Part shown: positions 7,227 through 14,557 of the stretch, piece by piece
Layout of the letters: every line of letters starts with the position of its first letter
Position numbering within the stretch: position 1 is the first letter of the stretch
Source: JBHIFB01 sp046760905
GTDB lineage: Bacteria > Gemmatimonadota > CAZMKB01
Direction of reading: 5' to 3'
Length of the DNA stretch: 24,087 bases
Assembly (NCBI GenBank): GCA_046760905.1
Contig: JBHIFB010000043.1
Coordinates: forward strand, 1-24,087
The notes under the pieces: model-generated
Database searches by the model: none
The model's input: the letters and a program-made list of their open reading frames with translations, nothing else
What the model was told of the DNA's origin: nothing
Position numbers and translations under genes: made by a program

Positions 7227-8177
7227 ATGAGAGTGCTGATCACCGGAATCGAGGGTTTCGTTGGCAGGCATCTTGCATATGCATTGCTAAGGGCGGGGCA
7301 TGAAGCGTTCGGGACGGTGCTCAGGGAGGTTGATCTCGAGCAATTGAGGCAAGATCTCCCCGAGGTCCCTCTTGATAGGGCTGACCTGAGGTTCGGCGGT
7401 TCCCTCGATCGGTCGATCACCTGTTGGAGACCGCATTGCATAGCCCATTGTGCCGCCCAGAGCTCAGGTTCGTTCTCATTAAAAAATCCGGTGACCACTT
7501 ATAGAGTCAACGTCATCGGCACAATGAACGTACTCGAAGCGGCAAGGTTACATGAGTGGGATGGCAGGGTACTGATCGTGAGTTCGGCCGATGTGTATGG
7601 GAACGTCGGATCGTCCAGGTTGCTCGGAGAGAATGATCCACTGAGACCGATCAATCACTATGCCGCAAGCAAGGCGATGGCAGAGATGGTAGCCGAACAG
7701 TATTTCCATAACCATGGAGTGAGGACGGTTCGTGTCAGGTCGTTTCCGCACACGGGACCCGGCCAGAGTCCTCGTTTCGCACTCTCCAGTTTTGCCAAGC
7801 AGATAGCCCTGGCGGAAAGCAGTGGCGGGGGTAAACTGAGGGTGGGGAACCTGGAGATTGTCAGGGATTATCTGGATGTGAGAGACGTTGTCAAAGCTTA
7901 CATCGCCGTACTAGAAGACGGTAGGGATGGCGAGGTATACAACGTCGCGGGGGGACGGTCCCACAGTCTCAGGAAGCTTCTCGATGATCTAATCGGACTG
8001 AGCGAAGCGAGCATCGAGGTCGTCCAGGACGACAGACGCATGAGAAAGGTTGATATCGAATACCAGGTCGGGGATTCAGCGAAACTTACACGGGAAACCG
8101 GCTGGAAACCGGAAATCGGGATTGAGGACACTCTCAGGGACCTTATCGATTATTGGAGGGGTCGTGTGGCGAATTGA
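7227..8177 (+). CDS. NAD(P)-dependent NDP-sugar dehydratase/reductase (GMD/RMD type)
   Basis: Extended short-chain dehydrogenase/reductase, 316 residues, acting on a nucleotide sugar in the cytosol. It has the Rossmann motif GIEGFVG (7-13), a VSSADVYG strand and the catalytic YAASK with Y145 and K149. The PHTGPGQSPRFALSSFAKQI and LEIVRDYLDVRDVV segments are typical of GDP-mannose 4,6-dehydratases and GDP-4-keto-6-deoxymannose reductases. The length, shorter than the roughly 370 residues of Gmd, favours the reductase (GDP-rhamnose or related 6-deoxyhexose). The exact substrate cannot be read from sequence. The start has GGGGAAAAGG just upstream. It opens the polysaccharide block, upstream of the wza leader. 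Confidence 0.85.
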   Translation: MRVLITGIEGFVGRHLAYALLRAGHEAFGTVLREVDLEQLRQDLPEVPLDRADLRFGGSLDRSITCWRPHCIAHCAAQSSGSFSLKNPVTTYRVNVIGTMNVLEAARLHEWDGRVLIVSSADVYGNVGSSRLLGENDPLRPINHYAASKAMAEMVAEQYFHNHGVRTVRVRSFPHTGPGQSPRFALSSFAKQIALAESSGGGKLRVGNLEIVRDYLDVRDVVKAYIAVLEDGRDGEVYNVAGGRSHSLRKLLDDLIGLSEASIEVVQDDRRMRKVDIEYQVGDSAKLTRETGWKPEIGIEDTLRDLIDYWRGRVAN

Positions 8178-8262
8178 ATAATGCTCAACCTGTTGAAATA
8201 TAAAAGCTTAAGCTGAAAGTACAGAATACTTTAATCGGTATCAAGGGGCCCAAGAAAAAGGG

Positions 8263-8291
8263 TTGACAAAAAAAAGTCTTTTATATATACT
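8263..8291 (+). promoter_or_regulatory. Consensus sigma-70 promoter driving the wza leader RNA
   Basis: A perfect -35 TTGACA (8263-8268), an exact 17-bp A/T-rich spacer and a -10 TATACT (8286-8291, 5 of 6). Predicted initiation is near 8297-8299. This is the strongest promoter seen in the window and faces the leader RNA and wza, about 85 bp after the reductase gene stop. Confidence 0.85.
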
Positions 8292-8297
8292 TAAAAT

Positions 8298-8485
8298 CGC
8301 CATTTACTGGAAGGAGGGATAGCTCATCGAGTAGGTTGCTACAGGCTCTTTCTCAGTACGAACATAAGGGTTCTCCCGAAAGAGGGCGTGTCTGTAGTTA
8401 GCCACGTTGAGTGTCTGTCCTCGGGTAAAGGCACAGCAAACAGTGAGTATCGATATTGCCCGAGCGCATAGACTCGGGCATTTTT
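8298..8485 (+). ncRNA. Structured leader RNA (candidate riboswitch/attenuator) upstream of wza
   Basis: About 188 nt from the predicted transcription start to the terminator T-run, with no convincing reading frame. Proposed helices by eye are: P1 8318-8326 with 8444-8451 (one bulged G); P2 CTACAG 8339-8344 with CTGTAG 8392-8397; P3 CTCTTTC 8346-8352 with GAAAGAG 8378-8384; P4 CTGTCC 8415-8420 with GG-C-ACAG 8430-8436; then the terminator stem. CTCGGG at 8420-8425 repeats the 3' arm of the terminator, so it can pair with 8459-8464 and prevent terminator formation. The terminator ends 3 nt before the wza ATG, so wza expression requires read-through. I compared it by memory with GEMM-I c-di-GMP, cobalamin, TPP, lysine and 6S RNA and found no match. 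A free-standing small RNA is the alternative. Confidence 0.65.
8458..8485 (+). terminator. Intrinsic terminator just before wza
   Basis: A perfect 7-bp GC-rich stem, GCCCGAG (8458-8464) with CTCGGGC (8473-8479), has an 8-nt loop and is followed by A and TTTTT (8481-8485). The wza ATG is at 8489. The same 5' arm can instead pair with CTCGGG at 8420-8425. Confidence 0.85.
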
Positions 8486-8488
8486 GTT

Positions 8489-9781
8489 ATGGAACGGAAC
8501 CTCGCAATGCTTGATATCAGAGTCTGGAGCCTATTGTTCCTACTCGTTTTCACTCGTCTACTCGCCGCCGGCCAGGATGAGGATAAGGAGAAGCTACTGC
8601 GCGAACTCATGCTGGAGAAAGAAGGTCCTCCGGAAACTGTCAGGATCAAAGATGTCCCTCTCGAAGGGCCGGTTGAAAGGTCTATCTACGTAATCGGTCC
8701 CGGCGATATACTGACGATAGGCATATGGGGTGAGGAGGAGAGGATCATGAAAATCCCGGTCACTCCCGAGGGGAATATCATCGTACCGAGTGTGGGCATA
8801 ATACCGGTGGCGGGATTGACAATTCAGGATGCAGAAAGGAAAACGATTGACACCTTGATGAAATTCTACAAGACCCGCAACATAACCCTTACATTGACCA
8901 GTATAAGAAGCATAAAAGTGTTCCTCTCAGGCCAGGTAGATGAACAGGGTTCTCTAATCGTGACACCTGTGGATAGAGTTTATGACGCTATCAAAAAGGC
9001 GGGAGGTTTCAGGGAAGCTGCTTCGAGGAGGTCAGTAATTCTGGAACGAAAGGACGGTTCGGTTCAGACTCTGGATCTTGTGGAATTCCTCGTGCACGGG
9101 AGCCTGGATGAGAACCCCGTCCTACGGGATGGCGACAGGATACATGTACCTCCAAGGCAGAATTACATCCGAGTGCGGGGCGAAGTGAACGGGTTGAAGG
9201 AGGGTGGGCTCAAGGAGCAGCCGCTCACAGGAGATCGGCTGCCGTTTCCCAATGAGGAACTGATAATCGAGCACAGGAGAGGTGACAGGCTCAGCGAAGC
9301 CATTGAGATGGCGGGAGGAATGGCTGAGGCGGCGGATCTGGCACATATTATGATACGTAGAAACTCAGACTCCCGGCCCGATTCGACCATAACGGTCGAC
9401 ATGAGGGATTTCTATTTCAATGGTGACAGAGCGGGTGATATCCTCGTCGAAAGCGGTGATATCATAGATGTACCGGTTCTGAGGGAATTCATTTACGTCA
9501 CCGGTGCGGTGCAGAATCCCGGCTCGTTCCCGTATGAATCCAGCTTCACCGCAAAGGATTATGTGGGACTTGCTGGAGGTCCCAGCTCGACAGGTTCAAA
9601 CACCAGATGGAGGGTGGTGAGTGTGTCGGGTAAGAAGCGAGGCCTCAGCAGGGAAGATCGGTTGCTGCCGGGTGAGACGATAATCGTGCCTGAGAGGATG
9701 ATAAGAAGGATAGGAAATGTTCTTGTGCCTCTCTCGGCGGTTTCGACCATAATCATAGCGATAGCGGCGCTTCAGAGGTGA
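8489..9781 (+). CDS. wza: Wza-type polysaccharide export protein
   Basis: Outer-membrane/periplasmic polysaccharide export protein (OPX family), 430 residues from ATG 8489. A hydrophobic signal segment (SLLFLLVFTRLLAAG) is followed by the Poly_export domain opening VIGPGDILTIGIWGE, then SLBB domains: VFLSGQVDEQGSLIV; a central RVRGEVNGL; and FIYVTGAVQNPGSFPYE. The C-terminus ends in a hydrophobic helix after VPERMIRRIGN, comparable to the membrane-spanning end of Wza proteins. A longer frame from TTG 8456 would start inside the terminator hairpin and is rejected. ATG 8507 is also possible. No good Shine-Dalgarno site precedes 8489. Control by the upstream leader is the main regulatory clue. 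No wzc-like kinase gene follows. Confidence 0.92.
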   Translation: MERNLAMLDIRVWSLLFLLVFTRLLAAGQDEDKEKLLRELMLEKEGPPETVRIKDVPLEGPVERSIYVIGPGDILTIGIWGEEERIMKIPVTPEGNIIVPSVGIIPVAGLTIQDAERKTIDTLMKFYKTRNITLTLTSIRSIKVFLSGQVDEQGSLIVTPVDRVYDAIKKAGGFREAASRRSVILERKDGSVQTLDLVEFLVHGSLDENPVLRDGDRIHVPPRQNYIRVRGEVNGLKEGGLKEQPLTGDRLPFPNEELIIEHRRGDRLSEAIEMAGGMAEAADLAHIMIRRNSDSRPDSTITVDMRDFYFNGDRAGDILVESGDIIDVPVLREFIYVTGAVQNPGSFPYESSFTAKDYVGLAGGPSSTGSNTRWRVVSVSGKKRGLSREDRLLPGETIIVPERMIRRIGNVLVPLSAVSTIIIAIAALQR

Positions 9782-9883
9782 AGGGATGCCACTTGAGGGC
9801 AAGTCCTTTGATAAAAATCTTTGCATTTTCAGATCATGATGTTATTATTCCTTGAAATCTTGAGCCTCAACATAGAAAGGCTT

Positions 9884-11020
9884 ATGGGAACGGAGAAAAT
9901 CATCTTTAACGTTTTCCTGGTCTTTGTAATCGCATTACTATTCTCGCTGATTGTCACACCGCTAATCTGGAAGCTGGCACTGAGGCTGCAGGAACCCAAG
10001 ACCAGGGAGAGGTTCGTTCCGGAACTCGGGGGGATTGCGATATTCCTGAGCTTCATGGTTGGGCTTTTGATCGCTGTACTCCTGTCTCCAGAGAGTTTCC
10101 AGGAACTCGAAGGAAAAATTCTCGGGATGGTCCTTGGCGGTACGACGGTACTTCTTGTGGGTGTATACGATGACATCAGGGGAACGAACTGTCTGCAAAA
10201 GTTCATGGGGCAGACACTTGCCGCGCTGATTGCCATCTATTTCGGTTTCAACATATCCATGATAAATAATCCCTTCGGAGAGCCTATAACACTCGGTTTT
10301 TTCTCGATCCCGGTAACCCTGCTATGGATCGTTGGGATATCCAACGCCATAAATCTGATAGATGGTCTCGATGGTCTGGCTGCCGGAGTGGCAAGCGTTA
10401 CAGGTCTTACCCTCTTCCTTATCGCCACATACATGGGCAAATTCCCAACCATGTTCCTGACCGCCATACTCGTGGGGTCCATACTCGGCTTCCTGAAATA
10501 TAATTTCAATCCGGCGATGATATTTATGGGTGATACCGGGAGCCTGTTCCTCGGTTTCCTCCTGGCCCTCATTTCTATCCAGGGTTCCTACCAGACCTCG
10601 ACTGCGGTTGCGATCCTCATTCCAATAATTGCCCTCGGCGTACCGATCGTCGATACACTCTATGCCATATTCAGACGCGCCAGGAAAGGGGTAAACCCTC
10701 TGAAGGGTGACAAGGAACATATCCATCACAGGTTGCTCAATCTCGGACTTACTCATAAACAGGCAGTCATGCTGATTTATGGGGTGAGCATGCTGTTCGG
10801 GATTATTGCTTTTCTCCTTACCGCTGCAAACGATGAGTTCACGGCCGTGCTGCTTCTGATAGTGGGGATCATCGTTTATATAGGAGTGAGAAGGCTTGGT
10901 TACATAGAATTCACCGCGTCACCACAGAAGGATTTTTTAATGGGAAAGCGATCTGAAGAGGTGATTCGGGAGGAGGAAGAGGTAGAAGATGTTGAGGAAG
11001 TTCCCGTTGAAAAGCTCTAA
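9884..11020 (+). CDS. Undecaprenyl-phosphate GlcNAc-1-phosphate transferase-like (WecA/TagO family)
   Basis: Integral membrane phosphoglycosyl transferase that would load a sugar-1-phosphate from a UDP-sugar onto undecaprenyl phosphate, the first step of polysaccharide synthesis. There are about ten hydrophobic segments. Family motifs are GGIAIF, VGVYDDIRG (Mg-binding aspartates), NLIDGLDGLAAG, MGDTGSLFLGF and GDKEHIHHRLLNLG. The HIHHRL loop marks the WecA/TagO branch, as opposed to MraY. A soluble acidic tail (EEEEVEDVEEVP) closes the protein. From ATG 9884 it is 378 residues, close to E. coli WecA; GAAAGG sits just upstream. Earlier in-frame starts at 9821 (TTG) and 9836 (ATG) would add up to 21 residues. 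Substrate sugar unproven. Confidence 0.9.
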   Translation: MGTEKIIFNVFLVFVIALLFSLIVTPLIWKLALRLQEPKTRERFVPELGGIAIFLSFMVGLLIAVLLSPESFQELEGKILGMVLGGTTVLLVGVYDDIRGTNCLQKFMGQTLAALIAIYFGFNISMINNPFGEPITLGFFSIPVTLLWIVGISNAINLIDGLDGLAAGVASVTGLTLFLIATYMGKFPTMFLTAILVGSILGFLKYNFNPAMIFMGDTGSLFLGFLLALISIQGSYQTSTAVAILIPIIALGVPIVDTLYAIFRRARKGVNPLKGDKEHIHHRLLNLGLTHKQAVMLIYGVSMLFGIIAFLLTAANDEFTAVLLLIVGIIVYIGVRRLGYIEFTASPQKDFLMGKRSEEVIREEEEVEDVEEVPVEKL

Positions 11021-11309
11021 GTCGATGCCCGCCTCAGAATGCTCACCCCGCAAAAAGGTCCGACCTATCGGGACTCCTTTCCCTGCAGCAGGTGCAGGAG
11101 TGGTTCGCTGAGAATCGTCCCGATGCCGACATTAAGTGGGAAGCGACATGTGACAGATCAGAGTTTTGATGCATGCCGGTGAATTTTCTGTAGCGGTCTA
11201 TCATCAAGGAGTCTTGTATTAGAAGGCTGGATGATTATTTTATCTGGCATTGTAAGCTCGCATTTAACGTTACCTTATTCACAGGGTTCAGGATGCAGGG
11301 GAAATAACA
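11021..11309 (+). other. 289-bp gap between the WecA-like and acetyltransferase genes
   Basis: There is no convincing gene. A frame open from 11011 to the TGA at 11167-11169 translates into a protein-like peptide containing SLQQVQEWFAEN. It lacks any start codon, so it may be a gene remnant or chance. A weak promoter-like pair (TTGTAT, then TATTTT 16 bp later) lies in the A/T-rich part around 11215-11243. No terminator with a T-run was found behind the WecA-like gene. Confidence 0.4.
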
Positions 11310-12092
11310 ATGGGAGCCCGAACGGGTATGGAAAGATTCATCGCTGATACTGCGCGCATCGGGGAAGGCTCAACTGTGGGCACAGGTGCGATCATCATGG
11401 ATAATGTTGAAATTGGCGAGGGCTGCGTTCTTGGAAATAACATCGTCGTCCACCCAGGCGCGAAGTTGGGTAACATGGTGAGAGTAGACGATGGTTCAAT
11501 AATCGGCAAATCGCCCATGAAGGCCCGATACAGCACGTTGAAGGAATCCGAGGAGATCAAGGGTGCGGTCGTGGGCAACGAGGTCATCATCGGCGCGAAT
11601 GTTGTGATCTATGCAGGCTGTGTGCTCGGAAGTTATGTAATGGTGGCCGACCTTGCAACGGTGAGGGAGGACGTGAGCATAGGAGAATACACAATAGTAG
11701 GCAGGGGAGTCGCCATAGAGAACAAAACCAGTATCGGTAGGTACTGTAAACTGGAAACGAACTGTTACATCACGGCTCACTCGATCATCGAGGATTACTG
11801 CTTCATAGCTCCAATGGTTACGACAACGAACGACAATTTCCTGGGTAGGACTAAGGAGAGATTCAAGTATCGAAAGGGACCACATCTGCACAGAGGGGCG
11901 AGGATCGGCGGTGGTGCGGTGCTCATGCCAGGTATTGAGATAGGAGAAGATGCAGTGATTGGGGCGGGGTCCTTAGTCACGAAGGATGTACCGGAGAGGA
12001 AAGTTTACTACGGGGTTCCCGCGGTATACGTGAGAGAAACTCCGGATGAGCAATTGCTGGAAAATCAGGAGGGAATCGGAGACCTGGAATGA
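11310..12092 (+). CDS. Hexapeptide-repeat N-acetyltransferase for sugar-nucleotide modification
   Basis: A 260-residue left-handed beta-helix acyltransferase with repeated I-G-x-x-x-x-[IV] hexapeptides through most of its length (IGEGSTVGTG, VGNEVIIGANV, IGEYTIVGRG, IGEDAVIGAGSLVTKDVP). The catalytic-region histidine is likely in CYITAHSII. It resembles WbpD/WlbB-type enzymes that N-acetylate 3- or 4-amino sugars on UDP, but is longer at the N-terminus, with an extra helix block interrupted at KARYSTLKE. ATG 11310 follows AGGGG at 8-9 nt; ATG 11328 is an alternative. It overlaps the DegT-type aminotransferase start (ATGATGA), the usual pairing for amination followed by N-acetylation. The acyl donor and exact sugar are inferred, not seen. 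Confidence 0.82.
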   Translation: MGARTGMERFIADTARIGEGSTVGTGAIIMDNVEIGEGCVLGNNIVVHPGAKLGNMVRVDDGSIIGKSPMKARYSTLKESEEIKGAVVGNEVIIGANVVIYAGCVLGSYVMVADLATVREDVSIGEYTIVGRGVAIENKTSIGRYCKLETNCYITAHSIIEDYCFIAPMVTTTNDNFLGRTKERFKYRKGPHLHRGARIGGGAVLMPGIEIGEDAVIGAGSLVTKDVPERKVYYGVPAVYVRETPDEQLLENQEGIGDLE

Positions 12093-13216
12093 TGAGAGAG
12101 GATACTGTATTGGGCATAAAGGTTCCCATCGTGAATCTTGGCGCACAGCACAGGGAAATAAGAGATGAGATCGATGAAGCGATCAACCGTGTAATCGAGA
12201 GCAATCAGTTCATAATGGGAAGCGAAGTCGAAAAGCTCGAGGAGGATCTCAGAAAGTACCTGAAAGTTGAATGGGCTTTCGGGTGTGCATCCGGTACAGC
12301 CGCTCTGGAGCTCGCGCTCCTGGCTTACTCCATAGGTAACGGTGATGAGGTTATCAGCACTCCCTTTACGTTCATATCTACCGCCGAGGTCATCTGTCTT
12401 CGTGGGGCTAAACCGGTGTTTGTTGATATCGATGCGGACAGCTTCAACATGAATCCCGACCTGATCGAAGAGGCGGTTACCGAAAAGACGAAGGCCATCA
12501 TACCCGTTCACCTGTATGGGCAGAGCGCCGACATGGATCCTATACTCGATATAGCACAGAGATATGACCTGGCGGTTATAGAGGATGCCGCTCAAGCACT
12601 GGGTGCCGAATACAAAGGCGTGAAGCTCGGAACCCTGGGAGGAATCGGCTGTTTCAGCTTCTTCCCCACGAAAAACCTTGGATGCATGGGTGATGGCGGG
12701 CTTATCGCGGTCAGAGATGTGGATCTGGCTGAAAGCGTTTCGGTTATGAGACTGCACGGCGCTGCTAAAAAATACCGTCATCCCATATTGGGTACGAACA
12801 GCCGGCTGGATGAAATCCAGGCTGCCGTGATACTGGTCAAGCTCAAGTATCTCGACACCTGGAATGAGAGAAGAGCTTATATCGCTTCGTGCTATAATGA
12901 GGGGTTGAGGAATCTTCCCGTCGAGCTTCCGAAAGACCTCGGATACGGCCGACATATATATCACCAGTACAGCATCAGGTTTATCGGAAGAGACGATCTG
13001 AGTAAGCACCTGAAATCAAGGGGAATCCAGACTGCTGTCCATTACCCATATCCACTCCATTTCCAGCCGGTATTTTCGTTCCTTGGAATGAACGAAGGCT
13101 CATTCCCTGAGAGTGAGCGTGCCGCAAGGGAGGTCCTATGCCTGCCGATTTATCCGGAGATGCAAGACGAGGAGGTTGAGATGGTGATAGATGGGATAAG
13201 CTCATACTTCGGATAA
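12089..13216 (+). CDS. DegT/DnrJ/EryC1-type PLP-dependent sugar aminotransferase
   Basis: A 375-residue PLP enzyme that transfers an amino group, usually from glutamate, to a keto-sugar nucleotide. It carries the family hallmarks NQFIMG near residue 40, the ASGTAALELAL substrate/PLP-phosphate loop, VHLYGQSADM, VIEDAAQALGA (PLP ring-stacking aspartate) and FFPTKNLG with Schiff-base lysine K195. GTNSRLDEIQAA and HIYHQYSIR follow. The YGQSADMDPI segment and overall pattern resemble the WbpE/WlbC/FdtB-type aminotransferases making UDP-3-amino or dTDP-3-amino sugars. It starts within the acetyltransferase stop (4-nt overlap), implying coupled translation. It is the last gene of the visible polysaccharide block; the matching sugar oxidase is not present. 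Confidence 0.9.
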   Translation: MMREDTVLGIKVPIVNLGAQHREIRDEIDEAINRVIESNQFIMGSEVEKLEEDLRKYLKVEWAFGCASGTAALELALLAYSIGNGDEVISTPFTFISTAEVICLRGAKPVFVDIDADSFNMNPDLIEEAVTEKTKAIIPVHLYGQSADMDPILDIAQRYDLAVIEDAAQALGAEYKGVKLGTLGGIGCFSFFPTKNLGCMGDGGLIAVRDVDLAESVSVMRLHGAAKKYRHPILGTNSRLDEIQAAVILVKLKYLDTWNERRAYIASCYNEGLRNLPVELPKDLGYGRHIYHQYSIRFIGRDDLSKHLKSRGIQTAVHYPYPLHFQPVFSFLGMNEGSFPESERAAREVLCLPIYPEMQDEEVEMVIDGISSYFG

Positions 13217-13246
13217 TCGATGATCAATGTAATCGTTATTCATGTC

Positions 13247-13252
13247 AGGAGG
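13247..13252 (+). promoter_or_regulatory. Strong ribosome binding site of serS
   Basis: AGGAGG lies 5 nt before GTG 13258 and fixes that codon as the start. GTG-CTG-GAT matches the family N-terminus MLDLKYIREN. Confidence 0.8.
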
Positions 13253-13257
13253 AGGAG

Positions 13258-14529
13258 GTGCTGGATCTTAAATACATAAGGGAAAACCCTGGTATCGTAA
13301 AGAAGGCTGTGATTGACAAGGGCGAGGAGGTGGATGTAGATAAAATAATCGCACTTGATAAGAAGAGAAGGGATATTATCAGTGAGGTTGAAAAGCTAAA
13401 AGAGGAACGGAACAAGCGGTCGAAAGAAATTGCCGAGCTCAAGAAGCAGAGGCAGGAACCAGTCAATCTCCTGGCAAAAATGCGGGATCTATCTGCGAAA
13501 ATCAAAGAGTATGATCGCGATCTTCAGGGTGTTGAAGCAGATCTTGGTGATCTCCTTATGTGCGTTCCCAACATTCCCCATGAAAGCGTTCCGGTGGGTG
13601 AGGATGAGAGCACAAACCAGTTCGTAAGAAGCTGGGGAGAGCTACCAGAGTTCGATTTCGAACCCCGACCTCACTGGGAAATCGGGAAAAGGCTCGGGAT
13701 GCTGGATATAGAGAGAGGCGGTAAACTAACGGGGAGTGGTTTCATTCATTACCAGGGCCAGGGGGCCAGACTCGAGAGAGCACTCATAAACTACATGATA
13801 GATCTCCACGTTGAGAAGCACGGATACACCGAGGTGTTTCCTCCATTTGTTGTGAACAGAGCGAGCATGACCACGACCGGTCAGTTACCGAAGCTCGAAG
13901 AAGACATGTATGTCGTGACTCAGGACGACCTATTTCTTATTCCCACAGCGGAGGTACCGGTCACCAATATTCACAGGGGAGAGACATTAAAGCCCACCGA
14001 GCTTCCCAAGTACTATGTCGCTTACACTCCATGTTTCAGGCGTGAAGCCGGTGCCCACGGGAAGGATACGAGGGGGTTGATCCGGGTACACCAGTTCGAC
14101 AAAGTGGAACTGGTTAAGTTCGTCGAGCCCGAACATTCATATGATGAGCTCGAGGAGCTGCTACGAGACGCGGAGGAAGTTCTCCAGACCCTCGGGCTCC
14201 CATACAGGGTCATGCTTCTTTCGACAGGGGACCTGAGCTTCTCCGCATCCAAGTGTTATGATATAGAGGTATGGGCGCCAGGAGTGCAAAAGTACCTCGA
14301 GGTATCGTCATGCTCCAACTTCGAAGATTTTCAGGCCCGGCGGGGTAATATACGATATAAGCCGGTAGCAGGTGAAAAACCCAGGTTCGTTCACACTTTG
14401 AACGGTTCCGGTGTGGCATTGCCCAGGACAGTAATCGCCATTCTTGAGAACTATCAGAATGAGGATGGAACCGTTACAGTACCCGGAGCGATTAGAGAGT
14501 ACATGGGTGGGCTTGAGACCATTAGTTGA
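13258..14529 (+). CDS. serS: Seryl-tRNA synthetase
   Basis: Class II aminoacyl-tRNA synthetase charging tRNA-Ser (and tRNA-Sec where present), 423 residues, the standard length. The N-terminal long coiled-coil arm that grips the tRNA long variable loop covers about residues 25-105. The catalytic core shows class II motif 2 (FRREAGAHGKDTRGLIRVHQF) and motif 3 (SGVALPRTVIAILENYQ), with the family segments TAEVPVTN and SSCSNFEDFQARR. The GTG start has an excellent Shine-Dalgarno site. The 41-bp gap behind the aminotransferase leaves no room for a T-box leader. A membrane histidine kinase follows 28 nt downstream, probably on the same transcript. Confidence 0.97.
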   Translation: MLDLKYIRENPGIVKKAVIDKGEEVDVDKIIALDKKRRDIISEVEKLKEERNKRSKEIAELKKQRQEPVNLLAKMRDLSAKIKEYDRDLQGVEADLGDLLMCVPNIPHESVPVGEDESTNQFVRSWGELPEFDFEPRPHWEIGKRLGMLDIERGGKLTGSGFIHYQGQGARLERALINYMIDLHVEKHGYTEVFPPFVVNRASMTTTGQLPKLEEDMYVVTQDDLFLIPTAEVPVTNIHRGETLKPTELPKYYVAYTPCFRREAGAHGKDTRGLIRVHQFDKVELVKFVEPEHSYDELEELLRDAEEVLQTLGLPYRVMLLSTGDLSFSASKCYDIEVWAPGVQKYLEVSSCSNFEDFQARRGNIRYKPVAGEKPRFVHTLNGSGVALPRTVIAILENYQNEDGTVTVPGAIREYMGGLETIS

Positions 14530-14557
14530 GAACCTGACGTGAGGAGAGAAATGGGAA

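Noticed and set aside
8205..8232. AGCTTAAGCT palindrome and AAAGTA/TACTTT hairpin after the reductase gene
   Set aside because: Both are short and A/T-rich with no T-run; insufficient for a terminator or operator call.
8298..8485. Leader RNA as a GEMM-I c-di-GMP riboswitch or 6S RNA
   Set aside because: A short GCACAGCAAAC stretch recalls GEMM-I, but the rest of the consensus and its receptor hairpins are missing. The fold is not the single long bubble hairpin of 6S RNA.
8456..8488. TTG at 8456 as the wza start
   Set aside because: It would put the first eleven codons inside the terminator hairpin and T-run; the signal peptide fits a start at 8489 or 8507.
11053..11082. Imperfect hairpin (AAAGGTCC with GGAC-TC-CTTT) after the WecA-like gene
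   Set aside because: The stem is interrupted and no T-run follows, so I do not call a terminator.
12065..13009. 314-codon - strand frame opposite the aminotransferase
   Set aside because: The sense strand carries complete DegT-family motifs; the antisense frame has no recognisable domain or ribosome site.
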